Of a stretch of 10,292 bases of DNA, positions 1 through 8,093 are shown in pieces. This DNA comes from Asterionellopsis glacialis. Its lineage: Eukaryota; Bacillariophyta; Plagiogrammaphyceae; Rhaphoneidales; Asterionellopsidaceae. Positions within the stretch are counted from its first letter, which is position 1, and every line of letters begins with the position of its first letter. Location of the stretch: positions 1-10,292 of the forward strand of contig WKLE02003531.1 of the NCBI GenBank assembly GCA_014885115.2. Direction: 5' to 3'. The notes under the pieces are model-generated. The model was not told the origin of the DNA. It did not search any database and saw only the letters and a list, made by a program, of their open reading frames with translations. A program made the position numbers and the translations under genes.

Positions 1-243
1 TGTCATGGAGTGACATATTTTTTTTCAAGCTGGCAAACTTTTTTGTATGACAGACAGGCTATTTTTGTGTGACAGACAGACTATTAACATACGAGAGGGT
101 GCTGGGATATATGTCAAAGAACAGACCAAAAAAGGCCAAAGGACAGACCAAAAAAATTTCATGCCTATCTTGTATCGGGTCATATTTTAATATTTGAAAA
201 AAAAAGGTATGAAAATATGTGAAGATTGGTGTGAGATTCCACT
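1..243. other. Left flank, no gene seen
   Basis: I see no convincing reading frame here. In a complete Ty3/gypsy pol, the end of the reverse transcriptase would lie just upstream of the RNase H that starts near 244, but I cannot recognise RT motifs, so this stretch is either too decayed or rearranged. It contains homopolymer runs (T at about 18-25, A at about 198-206), a short inverted repeat TGTCA/TGACA at 1-15, and the direct repeats listed separately. Confidence 0.5.
40..83. repeat. Two-copy 22-bp tandem repeat
   Basis: Positions 40-61 and 62-83 are two adjacent 22-bp units of the form TTTTTGTRTGACAGACAGRCTA, matching at 20 of 22 positions. This is a simple tandem duplication with no evident function. 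A further short direct repeat, ACAGACCAAAAAA, occurs at 121-133 and again from 143. Confidence 0.7.
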
Positions 244-693
244 ATGATGACTGCTGAAAAAGTAGGTGAGGTTTGGGATGGAAAGCCCCTTGTATTCTAC
301 AGTAGAAAACTCAAAGATGCTCAGAAGAAATATACTACTCACAACCAAGAACTACTATCTATAGTAGAGATACTAAAGGTATTCAAAAACATACTATGGG
401 GTCAAAAATTGACAGTACACATGGACCATAAAAACATACTGTATGACAAAATGGCTAGCAAACGAGTATGCAGATGGCGTACGATGTTAGAAGAATATGG
501 TGCAGAATTCATCCATATTTCTGGTGAACACAACCTCATTGCTGACATACTTTCATGATTAGATGCACGATGGGCAGATGATGATGATGATGACAATGAT
601 GACTCAGTACCAGTGCTCATCAACATCATGGAAGCATATCCAATAACCCAACCGGAAATCAAAGAAACAGCTTTTCTGATATTCCCTCCTTTA
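244..693 (+). pseudogene. Ty3/gypsy pol remnant: RNase H and linker to integrase
   Basis: This is the RNase H part of a Ty3/gypsy retrotransposon polyprotein. The enzyme degrades the RNA strand of the RNA-DNA hybrid during reverse transcription. Seen in frame: DGKPLVFYSRKL (residues 12-23 from 244), the E of NQELLSIVE (E36), VHMDHKNILYD with D61, RWRTMLEEYGAEF, then HNLIADILS with D101. These match three of the four catalytic acids of the family. The first Asp, normally in a TDAS motif, is not visible where it should be. A TGA at 556-558 replaces the usual Arg of the DxLSR motif. The same frame then runs on through an acidic linker (six Asp from a GAT run at 577-594) to 693, where the LINE interrupts it. 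The 244 start is arbitrary, since this is an internal piece of a polyprotein. Calling it GyDi-like is from memory. Confidence 0.9.
677..693 (+). repeat. Target-site duplication, left copy (17 bp)
   Basis: TGATATTCCCTCCTTTA, identical at all 17 positions to 8094-8110. It lies inside the gypsy linker reading frame, immediately beyond the 3' end of the LINE. A duplication of this length is normal for target-primed reverse transcription by LINEs with an APE-type endonuclease. Confidence 0.93.
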
Positions 694-821
694 GATAATA
701 ACTTTTCCATTTATTTGTTAATCTCTGCAGCTACTGATAACCGTAGAAGTCTAGTCTACTCGCAACGACAGCCTGGACCATCAGGGTTGGTGTTTTACTT
801 AGTGTAAAACATTGATTGTGC
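694..821 (-). other. LINE 3' UTR, no poly(A) tail
   Basis: This is the 128 nt between the ORF2 stop (824-822) and the duplication. On the minus strand it ends ...GTTATTATC directly against the duplicated target, with no A-run and no obvious microsatellite tail. The lack of poly(A) suggests that 3'-end recognition does not use a poly(A) tail, unless the tail has been lost. Confidence 0.75.
710..715 (-). terminator. AATAAA polyadenylation-type signal of the LINE
   Basis: AATAAA reads on the minus strand at 715-710, leaving 16 nt to the element's 3' boundary at 694. That spacing suits a eukaryotic polyadenylation signal for a transcript ending at the element terminus. The hexamer is common in AT-rich DNA, so the placement is the main support. 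Confidence 0.45.
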
Positions 822-1440
822 TCATTCTGGTTGAAATTGAAAGTAATGATTAATCCTCTGCACACCTTTAATTGCCCACCATTTTGCATGTCTTACGCCG
901 TTCAGAATAGCTGGTCATCATGTTGAGACCCAATTTTGTAGTTGTGTCATTGTCACGTCCTCTGTATGTTGTTCAACTGTGTCATAAAATATATCTTTGT
1001 CCCTAGATAATACTTTATCTTTGAGTTGGTAAAGTGCTTTCATCTTGTTAAGAGTTTTTTCTCTGGTTATAGCTTGTCTTGCAGAATGATCGATGCCATG
1101 CATTATGGAATTCCTGGTGTGCCAGTAACTGGGATTTCAAGTAAATATGATTTGGCACATGGTGGTTGTCCATGTCTGACCTGTTTGGTGTCAAACAGGT
1201 GGTGCTGCATAATGCAAGTCCTGCATGTCTGACCATTTCAGTGCTGAACGGCCATACATTATTTGTATCCATCCTATTTCAGATTGCGTATCACATAAGT
1301 CAGTGATGAGGTGGGATGGGGGGTCGCCTTGGGATCCAAACAGGTGTTCAATTCAGAATAAGAGAGTATCACAAATCATTGAATCAGATTTCAATTTGTC
1401 ACATTGTGCGCAAAGGGATTGTAGTAGAAGATTTCTCTTA
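822..1440 (-). other. ORF2 conserved C-terminal tail after the CCHC cluster
   Basis: One minus-strand frame continues from the zinc cluster to the natural stop at 824-822. Visible landmarks: a GRSALKWSDMQDLHY-like stretch (about 1255-1210), TGQTW, YWHTRNSIMHGIDHSARQA with a W..RN..HG.D pattern (about 1125-1075), a charged helix-like segment with LYQLKDKVLSRDKDIFYDTVEQH (about 1040-970), LQNWVST (about 941-921), then AKWWAIKGVQRINHYF (about 880-834). From memory these motifs recur in LINE ORF2 tails of diatoms; I know no assigned function. Stops here are all TGA (1355, 1193, 1139, 920, 917). The region is reported because it shows the protein extends some 200 residues past the zinc cluster. 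Confidence 0.75.
1179..1200. repeat. Perfect 9-bp inverted repeat with 4-nt loop
   Basis: ACCTGTTTG at 1179-1187 and CAAACAGGT at 1192-1200 flank GTGT, forming a perfect small hairpin inside the ORF2 tail. An 11-bp direct repeat CATGTCTGACC (1171-1181 and 1224-1234) overlaps its left arm. This may be a local duplication or chance; no function is implied. Confidence 0.5.
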
Positions 1441-1460
1441 TGTTGGAGGTTGGGATGGGT

Positions 1461-1511
1461 GCACAGAAAATGATGTAATGTGTCTTCTTCAGCTGCTTTA
1501 CACGCCGGGCA
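1461..1511 (-). other. ORF2 CCHC zinc-binding motif
   Basis: The minus strand reads CPACKAAEEDTLHHFLC: Cys at 1511-1509, Cys at 1502-1500, His-His at 1475-1470, Cys at 1463-1461. The C-x2-C-x8-HH-x3-C pattern matches the Cys-His cluster near the C-terminus of many LINE ORF2 proteins, thought to help bind nucleic acid. All putative zinc ligands are preserved although a TGA sits just upstream at 1538-1536. Confidence 0.85.
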
Positions 1512-1638
1512 CTTTGTATCTGTTGTTTTATTGTATCATGAGACAACCGGATTAAGTGGTAAATGGGAGTGAACTAGTTTAACCAGAACCGGGTATTTTT
1601 GAGATAGCGCCAATAGTGCGATAGACTTAGTGTTGATA

Positions 1639-2553
1639 TTAATGGAGAAAAAATTGGACTTGAGATAAATTGTGGTGGTTCTGTATGTATTCTTTTAGCA
1701 CTGGGGTATGACGGGCATAATGGATTGTTGATGGGTACTGTCTGTTGCAAGGAGTTTTGTTAATGTTGAGTTGTGCCCAATTACACAGAAATTGAATAAC
1801 CTGTGACAGATTGGGTGGACAGTCAGTTAAGTGAACTTGGCCAGCCAGATGATCAGCTTCCAGATTAACTTTAGCTGGAAGAGGGAGGTCGTTGAAGGAG
1901 CATTCATCATCTTGGTGGCTGTGGACGTGTAACAGAGGGTATTCTGGTAATAAAGAAAGTGTGTTACATATCATTTGGATGACATCCCAATCACTAGCAA
2001 GGGTTGAGTTGGGAGTACTGTATGCTTGCCATCTTGTGGTATCAGTGTGAGTCAGTAGAGATTGGCTGTCTGTGTATTGCTGCAATTGAATATTTTTGTT
2101 CCAGTCTATTTTATGGTAGAGTTTCAGTAGGTTGAGAAAGGTAACCCAGGATAAGCATCCATAAGCTTCGGCGTGCATTGAATTTCCCACAGAACAACCG
2201 TATGCCCAGCCAGAGCAAGAGACAATGTGTGTGCCATTACTTGTAGCTGCTACCCAGCCAAAGGTGCCATTGCCTGTGTTGGAGACCAAACCATCGCTAG
2301 TTATTATGACCAAGTGAAAGGTAATGAATTGAACAATATCCTCTAGTGGGACCAGGAATTTAAGATACAGTAGTAGCTGTTTTGTCCATTCAGGTTGTAT
2401 GATAAGGTATTGCAGAATAGATTTGGGAGAATATTGTTGTAACATACCAACCGTGTAGATGTTGTTTAGGATTGACTTGAACACAGGTGCCTGGTACTGT
2501 GTTTGTAGAGGATGAGGTTTTATAATATAAGCCTGCTTCATTTTTTTACACAT
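1639..2553 (-). other. ORF2 RNase H domain in a 304-codon open stretch
   Basis: This is a ribonuclease H of the RNase HI fold, which removes element RNA from the cDNA hybrid. In the 304-residue open stretch the four catalytic acids of the family are visible: D87 in ITSDG, E129 in MHAEAYG, D162 in YTDSQSL and D234 in LEADHLA. The HVHSHQDD region (210-216) supplies the conserved His loop. It is the longest uninterrupted piece of ORF2. The apparent start at 2553 is not real: the same frame continues upstream through TGAs at 2673, 2661 and 2718 into the RT thumb. The frame ends at 1641-1639, beside an A run (T run on the coding strand) where it shifts into the frame carrying the CCHC cluster. Confidence 0.92.
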
Positions 2554-2659
2554 TGTGTATATCCTTGGTGATTTTGAATATATAGGAAGGTTGCAAGGTT
2601 TATGTAACCACTTTGTTAATGGCTGGTGAAGTTTCCCATGTTTAGAGGAGAATAGTTTT

Positions 2660-4440
2660 CATGCTTTTCTTCATGCACGCCATGATGTTACATCTGGTCG
2701 TTGCTGGCAAAATTCTCAAAAATTTGTTCTGTTGGAATCAATGAGTAAGACACCTGCCAAAATTCCTTGGCGTAAATGGGTACCGGTCGCCATAGTTATA
2801 TCAGAGATAGTGATCACCTGAAGATATAGTCTGCAGTAATTTATGGAGCGAATCTCATGAGTTTTAAATTTGGATTGTGCTAGGACTATGTCCATAATGC
2901 ATTGGTCATGTTTTTCTTGGAGTCGATTTTGGTCTTCTGTTAGTAAAGAAATCGTGCTGTTGAACGTAGATAAGAATGTACGAAGTGATTGAAACCATTG
3001 GGATTTGAGGTTGGGAAGGGGAATCATAGTTTCTTTTAAAGGGGAAAAGCTAGTTCCCGATTGTGCCGTGATCCACAAGAAATTGATATCTAGGAATTGT
3101 GATATAAATGATGGAGATCTCCAGTGTTTTATGAATAATTCAATTTGACCAATTCCTTGGATATCGTAAAGGTTTCTCCAAGCCAAACTGCCTAAAGCTT
3201 TTGGTCCAAAGACTATGGCTTGTTTTGTGTTTCTATTAAAACCTGATTTAGCAAGTAATAGTCTAGTTGGTTTTTGCTGAATGGATATTAGGTCTTGTTC
3301 CTTGAAATGGCTTAGGAGTGGTAGACTATAGCCAATACTTGGTAGGAATATTGCATAGTAATACGTTCATGCATCTTGTCTTTGAAAGGGGCTGGATTGG
3401 ATTACTTCTAGATGCCTGTTGCTTTTCTCTTGAAGCGCAAGCAATTGGGTCACTTGATTGCTGCTGGGTGATTTAAAACAGCCTAAGGTTTCATGGTCTG
3501 TGTAAGGAGATCTTCTCAAGATTACTATGATGCAAGATTCTGTATTTGAGGGAATTGATATCTTTAAGTTAGGAAAGTTGTTGTGGAGGGTAGGCTCGCC
3601 CTTGGGAGTAAATTGATAATCAGAGATGTGGTAAAGACATTTAGAAATTTCTAGATCACCCCCAGATTACCATAGTAGCTGGTTCCAGATGACCAGAGAG
3701 TTGCCGCTGCCTTGACCGGATCCGTAGATAGGTAATTTGCTACAATGCCTGTAGTGATTGTCTGACAATCATAAAGATGTTTTCAGTTTGTAGTTTGCTT
3801 CTTGCAAGTTTTGTGTGCAAGTTTTGTGCCATAACAAAACATATGTTTGTGTGGGTGCCAAAGGATTGGCTGATTATTGACACAATAGATGGAAGAATTC
3901 TATCATAGCATGCAGTGGCCTCATTGGCAAACTTTATAGATGAATATCATATTAGTCTGGAGTATTCTTGTATTTGCTCTATGATAAATACAGGATCATG
4001 CGTGGTTTGTCATGGCCTGCCGCCGAATTGACTTTGATTGAGGATTCCAGTGTCTTCAGCTTGATGCATGGATTGTCTCTAGCTAGTACTGAGAATTAAA
4101 ATATAATCTGCCTCATACAGGTGGATTACTCAGAGTTGGTGTATATGGGTGTCACCTGGTTTTTTAAGTATCATAACATTGACGATGTTCTTCCACTGTT
4201 TGTATGAATATCCTGTAGCCAAGGAGTACTTAACCATTTTTGGATGAGTATCTAGTAAGAAATTCCACTTGGTTTCTAGGGCTGTGTAAGTTTCTTCACA
4301 GGTTTGTGGAATATCATGAGGTTTAATTAACACATGGTAGTGACCTAAATGAATATCAGATGGTGATGTTGATGTGGATTCTTTCCAATGCCTTATTTTG
4401 GAGATGACGGAATGGATAGACATGGCTGGTATTGCAATTT
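2660..4440 (-). other. ORF2 reverse transcriptase domain, inactivated
   Basis: This is the RNA-dependent DNA polymerase of the LINE. Seen in order: TSPSDIHLGHYHVL (near 4369-4328), WKNIVNVMILKKPG (near 4195-4150), FGGRP (near 4028-4013), motif A region KFANEATACYDRI (about 3934-3896), motif B YGSGQGSGNS (about 3726-3697), motif D-like LLWxSGGDLEISKC (about 3678-3638), then thumb-like ASREKS/LPSIGYSLP, VFGPKALGSLAWRNLYDIQG and IELFIKHWRSP (about 3440-3110). The family motif A should carry Asp after the Phe; here it is Ala (3928-3926). Motif C (xxDD) is absent because motif B is followed only nine residues later by the region that normally lies after it. Stops: 4132, 4081, 4012, 3949, 3669, 3369, 2718. 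Frame changes near 4430 and 3765. Confidence 0.88.
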
Positions 4441-5240
4441 TTGAATGAATAGATTTGTTATCTTGTCGATAGTGGCGTCATTGTAATCTCCATTCAATAT
4501 TAGTTCTGAGACTTCACCAATACCAGAGAATGGTATTTTTTCCTTCAAAGGGGAGATGTTAAATGGAGTTGATTTGGCTTGGCCAAAATGGTTTTGATTT
4601 TGCTGGAGAATGTATTTATTAATGGCTGATGGTTCAGTAACCTCAAGCCAGTCATTGCATTCTTTTGGGTTTGTATTGGGATGGATGGTTCTCTGATGGA
4701 ATTAATCCCGCTGTTAGTATCCTTTTTTCAGGTTTCACAACATGGTCAACAAATTGTCTTCTTATTGTTGGACGTAGCGTTCCGATTCTGTTTTTGCCAG
4801 AGATCTAATAAGCATCTGCTGAATTTTGAGCATCTTGCAGCATTTGTTTAGATCTAGAGTTGTTATATCTGAGGTTATTCATTGTTTTTTTTTTTGATCT
4901 GTATAGAATCTGATGGGTGGTTTCTTAATAAGAATAGCAGCTTTTGCAGTTTGTTGTATTTAACGCGTGCCTTGTAGATGAGCTTGGACTGCAGAGGGCA
5001 GTTTGGAATATCAGCTGACTTCTCAGCACATAAAGAAGCTTGCACTATTAGTGAATCTATTTTTCCCACTATTTGAATAGAATCGTCAGTTAGTGTGGCT
5101 AATTTTTCAAGCATGTTACCAACATTGTTGGCTTGTAAGTGAGAGAACTTTTTTTCATGTATAGTAAATTAGATTTCCGATTCTCACTGTGCTTTCCTCT
5201 AGAAGCAATTGGAGCTAAAGGGGAAGTCGAATTACCAAAG
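4440..5240 (-). other. ORF2 linker between endonuclease and RT
   Basis: Three frame-shifted minus-strand pieces continue ORF2. First, a helical, charged segment with LTDDSIQIVGKIDSLIVQ and ASLCAEKSAD (about 5114-4875), ending in an 11-A run where the frame shifts. Second, MNNLRYNNSRSKQML onward with GLIPSENHP (about 4883-4690), interrupted by a TAG near 4808. Third, WLEVTEPSAINKYI, NQNHFGQAKSTPFNISPL and FSGIGEVSELILNGDY (about 4650-4500). The HFGQA..TPF pattern is familiar from the pre-RT region of diatom-type LINE ORF2 proteins. No catalytic role is evident. Confidence 0.7.
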
Positions 5241-6130
5241 AGAGTTTCAGATGAGAGATCGATAAAGAAGCCTCTATGGTTGGATTGTATCCTATGGTGG
5301 AAGGGTTCATAACCTGCATGGACTAAGGATTTGGAAAAACCGTCAGTGCAGAGAATATAGTCGATGCGTTTACAACCTCTTGAATAAAAATTGAATTTCA
5401 AGGTTTGTAGGTGATTGTACATGATGTCTTTTAGCTGAAATTACTGGGCGATTTTTGTTATTCCTTTATGGCTTGTTCCGAATTCTTTGTTGAAGTCTCC
5501 GGCTACTAAAATTTCTTGGTTTTTTATGAGAATTAATTTACTATAGTAGTTTGTGTAAATTGCGGCAAAAATGGTGTTGGGGGTGGGTGATTTCCTGCTG
5601 TTGTTGTTTGAGTAAGGAAGTTTGTTGGGCAAAGGCTGTCATTGTGTTGAATTTGTCTGTTGATGAAGTGTCATTGCACACCTGGTAAATGAAGATTATA
5701 TGAATTGTTTTTCTTTTCCGTTCATTGACCAATGTATCCAAGACCCTAAAGGATCGGAGATGCACAATTTAATGCACGCTGTAACATTGCCGGTTGTCCA
5801 GCTTGTGAGACCTCCTGGTTTGTAATTTGTTGCCAATGGAATGCTATAGCCGCGGACATTTTGCATTTGAAGTGTTTATTGTACTTTCTGAGGTTGTCAT
5901 GAATTTGTTGTCTGATAGACATTTTGCATTTGAAGTGTTTATTGTACTTTCTGAGGTTGCCATGAATTTGTTGTCTGATATGATATTTTGTGTTGTCCAG
6001 ATTTGTTTCAATCAGAGCAATGATGTCTGCATTGATGCGGGTCATTTCCATGGCGACGGTGTTCAGTTCACCTCCATTTGAGTCTATTTGTAAGCTGTTC
6101 ACATTTTGTATATAGAGCCTAGTTATTCTG
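5240..6130 (-). other. ORF2 APE-type endonuclease domain, broken
   Basis: This is the apurinic-endonuclease-like domain that would nick target DNA. Motifs seen in order: RLYIQNVNSLQ with Asn (residues 85-94 of ORF2), IIALIETNLD with catalytic-type Glu (E121; 6009-6007), IFIYQVC (Tyr at 5687-5685), LVAGDFNKEF (Asp at 5497-5495), KRIDYIL (Asp at 5362-5360) and SNHRGFF (5284-5264). The last motif is normally S/T-D-H; here GAC has become AAC (5281-5279). Frames change near 5770 and near 5550, with a TAA at 5443-5441. It also contains an in-frame 63-bp tandem duplication at 5855-5980. The order and motifs are diagnostic of the APE class; inactivity is inferred from the breaks. Confidence 0.88.
5855..5980 (-). 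repeat. In-frame 63-bp tandem duplication inside the endonuclease
   Basis: 5855-5917 and 5918-5980 are two adjacent 63-bp copies differing only at T5897/C5960. On the minus strand each copy encodes a near-identical 21-residue block (IRQQIHxNLRKYNKHFKCKMS, with Gly or Asp at x). The unit length is a multiple of three, so the frame survives. It lies between the E121 motif and the YQV motif, where the family does not normally have a repeat. The near-identity points to a recent event. Confidence 0.95.
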
Positions 6131-6366
6131 GATGTGGTATCTTCTGGTATTTTATTGTCGATTACTTGGAAATGTTTATATAAAGTCTTTGATGGTGGAA
6201 GTAACCAGTCAAGGATATTAGAGTTTAAATAATGTCTTTTGAAAGGAGTGGCGGTATGCAATTGTGATTTGTGGATATGTGTATATATTTGTGATGGGAT
6301 TAGGTGTGTGTGAAGATATGTACTGGGAAGGAGATGTATGGGTTGCCAAAAAAACTGTGGGATACT

Positions 6367-6371
6367 CATTA
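6367..6371 (-). promoter_or_regulatory. TAATG stop-start overlap of ORF1 and ORF2
   Basis: The ORF1 stop TAA (6371-6369) shares its last A with the ORF2 ATG (6369-6367), giving TAATG on the minus strand. Such overlaps couple termination of the upstream ORF to reinitiation on the downstream one in some LINEs, for example the silkworm SART1 element. That it works this way here is inference; the overlap itself is direct. Confidence 0.75.
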
Positions 6372-7969
6372 TTTCGAAGTTCCCATTTTGGATCGGGTTT
6401 TCCTTGGTTTGGCTGGAGTGTGGTAGATTTCCGAATGAGATTCTGGAGCCTCAGTGGTTGCTTCAGTGACAGAGTCAGCAGAGGAGAAGTCGCATTCAGT
6501 GCTTTTGGTGAGTTTTCCAACAGGGGATCTGATGGTGGATTCATCCATAGATTCTGCTTCTTGAAGGACGTTGAATTGGGTTTTGACGGAAGTATGAACA
6601 CATTGAGAGACTTCTTGAAGTAATTTGTTCATGAAATGGGTATTATATTCCTCTAGTTCTTTAGTGCGATGTAGTTTATCTTCTTCTTTTTGCTGTTTTA
6701 GTGCTTTGATTTTTGTCTTGGGCTGTCTTATATTGCTGTATAAGGGTTTTCAAGTGCGAATTGATGTCGCGGCGTGATGCCTCAATCATGGAGTGAATCT
6801 CTGTTTTCATCAATGCTATTGTTGTGTCATCAGTAATAGATGGCTGTGGTGGAGAAAAATGTTTTAGTTGATTCGAATACGGGGATCTTGCTGTGGTGTT
6901 TGTCACTGCACTTGCATATGATGGTTTAGATTGCTGAGCAGATCTTGATCCTAAGGAGGAGATCTCATCTCCGTAGGTGATGTGGACATATTATTGTTTT
7001 CGCTGAGTGGTGGAGGGAATAAAGATGGCACTTCCTGGTTTAATACGTGTGTAGTATGTTTCGGCGGTACTAAGTTTGGATACTTTGGATTGAGCATCTT
7101 GACTTTGTAAAAATTGGTAATGACTTCAATGTGGCAGAGAGGAGCAATTAGATTGGGGCTTGAAAATCCTGTAATTAAGGCTTCCAAGTAGGCTTTGACG
7201 TTGCGTAAGCAGCATGCAATGGTAATGGCGTAAATTTGGACAGCATTTGGACCTCGGCGAACGTAGGATTTCCTTGGGCGTAAGTCAATTTTGCATGGCT
7301 TTGAAGAAGAATTTTCCATGATGAGTTGGGATAAGTTTTTCTTTAGTTCGTCATAGCGGCTCCAGTTGGGGTGAGCAAATTTTAGCCATGCTAAAGTTTG
7401 GTTGTTGGTTGTTGAAAGTTTTGTGATCCACATCCTATGCTTGTGTTGATCTAACCATGATTTCATTGATCCTTTAAAATAGGTGAAAGACATTGAGGTT
7501 TCAATGAGAAGAAAAACTTGAGAATGTTTGTGTTGCTTGGTCCTTGGAAGGTGTTAGTTCCTGAGATCCATTGTTCGATGCTGGCTTTGCCAGTTGGAAG
7601 TTGGTTGGCTTTCGTAAGTGTGTTGGATTTTTCATTGTCGTACCATTTGAAAATTAGAGTGGAGTTATTGATTGAGTAAATCTGTTCTACAAACTGTTTT
7701 TGTAGGGTGGCAGCATTTACTATGACGTTATGGGATGGAGGGATAGTTAAATGGACTTGTAAACGGTACTTGTAACAAGTGGAGCGCTTGTGGCTGAGGT
7801 TCGAGTTTTTCAAGCTTAATTTTTTCTTTTTTCCTTGGATTTTGATGAAGTTGTCGGATTCTTGGTAATCACCTAAAGTTGTTGTTGGGATGGAAGAAGA
7901 TGGAGGTAGGTTTGATGGGTTGCCGCTAGTAGCAGCATCATTGTCATCATCACCGGAGGATTGCATCAT
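6369..7969 (-). pseudogene. LINE ORF1: putative RNA-binding, coiled-coil protein, frameshifted
   Basis: This is presumed to coat the element RNA. It starts at MMQSSGDDDND (7969), with an upstream in-frame TAG near 8063 and no other ATG between. Piece 1 (7969-about 7510): an Asp/Ser/Pro-rich N-terminus, then KYRLQVHLTIPPS and LIFKWYDNEK. Piece 2 (about 7510-6954): FKGSMKSWLDQHKHRMWITKL, NQTLAWLKFAHPNWSRYDELKKNL and RKSYVRRGPNAVQIYAI, a pattern I associate with ORF1 of diatom LINEs. Piece 3 (about 6953-6710): KPSYASAVT, then the start of a heptad-like helix. Piece 4 (about 6715-6372): QQKEEDKLHRTKELEEYNTH, a clear coiled-coil candidate, then an acidic Ser/Thr/Glu-rich tail ending ...KMGTSK-TAA. 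Frame changes near 7510, 6953 and 6715. No CCHC knuckle is visible. The function is by analogy only. Confidence 0.8.
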
Positions 7970-8093
7970 TGGTGGATGATGGAGGATCTTGATAAAAAGT
8001 CTTGGGTATGATGATACGTACTGTGGGATTACTAGTGTAGGTTGGTGGGTGTGGGCTCTCTACTAGGTGCAAATTTTCAGCTCCAGAAAAGAG
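7970..8093 (-). other. LINE 5' leader
   Basis: This is the 124 nt between the 5' junction (8093, against the right duplication copy) and the ORF1 ATG pair at 7969. The ORF1 frame is open back to a TAG near 8063 but has no in-frame ATG upstream of MMQ, which favours that start. Full-length LINEs often have internal promoters in the leader, but I recognise no specific promoter motif here. The short leader and presence of the ORF1 start argue that the insertion is not 5'-truncated, or only slightly. Confidence 0.6.

Larger units (their letters stand above)
822..6369 (-). pseudogene. LINE ORF2: endonuclease-RT-RNase H-CCHC polyprotein, broken
   Basis: This would be the retrotransposition enzyme: it nicks the target, primes reverse transcription of the element RNA on the nick, and removes RNA with its RNase H. 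It starts at the ATG at 6369-6367, which overlaps the ORF1 stop, and ends at the TGA at 824-822, giving about 1,850 codons if frames are followed. Domains in order: N-terminal extension (6369-about 6130), endonuclease (about 6130-5240), linker (about 5240-4440), RT fingers, palm and thumb (about 4440-2650), RNase H (about 2310-1840), CCHC (1511-1461), conserved tail (to 822). Frames change near 5770, 5550, 5150, 4890, 4600-4700, 4430, 3765 and 1650, several in homopolymers. In-frame stops include 5443, 4132, 4081, 4012, 3949, 3669, 3369, 2718, 2673, 2661, 1538, 1355, 1193, 1139, 920 and 917. Confidence 0.9.
694..8093 (-). mobile_element. Degraded two-ORF LINE (non-LTR retrotransposon), full length, inserted in gypsy pol
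   Basis: The element is 7,400 bp, exactly bounded by the 17-bp duplication, and inserted antisense to the host gypsy element. Order on the minus strand: leader 8093-7970, ORF1 7969-6369, ORF2 6369-822, 3' UTR 821-694. ORF2 carries an APE-type endonuclease, reverse transcriptase, RNase H, CCHC cluster and long tail. That architecture and many local motifs (FGGRP, CYDRI, YGSGQGSGNS, HLGHY, VFGPKALG) match LINE proteins I know from diatom genomes; an Ambal-clade assignment is tentative. Both ends appear present, so this is not a 5'-truncated copy, but an internal RT deletion, many stops and frameshifts make it non-autonomous. Confidence 0.92.

Noticed and set aside
402..710. Minus-strand open stretch opposite the gypsy RNase H
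   Set aside because: The Ser-rich part is the antisense of the GAT run, and the plus strand carries the conserved RNase H motifs.
1026..1555. Plus-strand open stretches at 1026-1232, 1225-1473 and 1316-1555
   Set aside because: They are antisense to the ORF2 tail and CCHC region, whose minus-strand motifs are clear; the plus-strand translations show no family motif.
5827..6623. Plus-strand open stretches at 5827-6081 and 6264-6623, and a minus-strand one at 6218-6601
   Set aside because: The plus ones are antisense to the endonuclease and ORF1 end; 6218-6601 is an alternative frame across the ORF1/ORF2 boundary with low-complexity composition and none of the endonuclease motifs.
694..8093. 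A novel defence system, CRISPR array or retron
   Set aside because: The RT belongs to a standard LINE ORF2 with endonuclease and RNase H; there are no regularly spaced repeats and no bacterial gene context.
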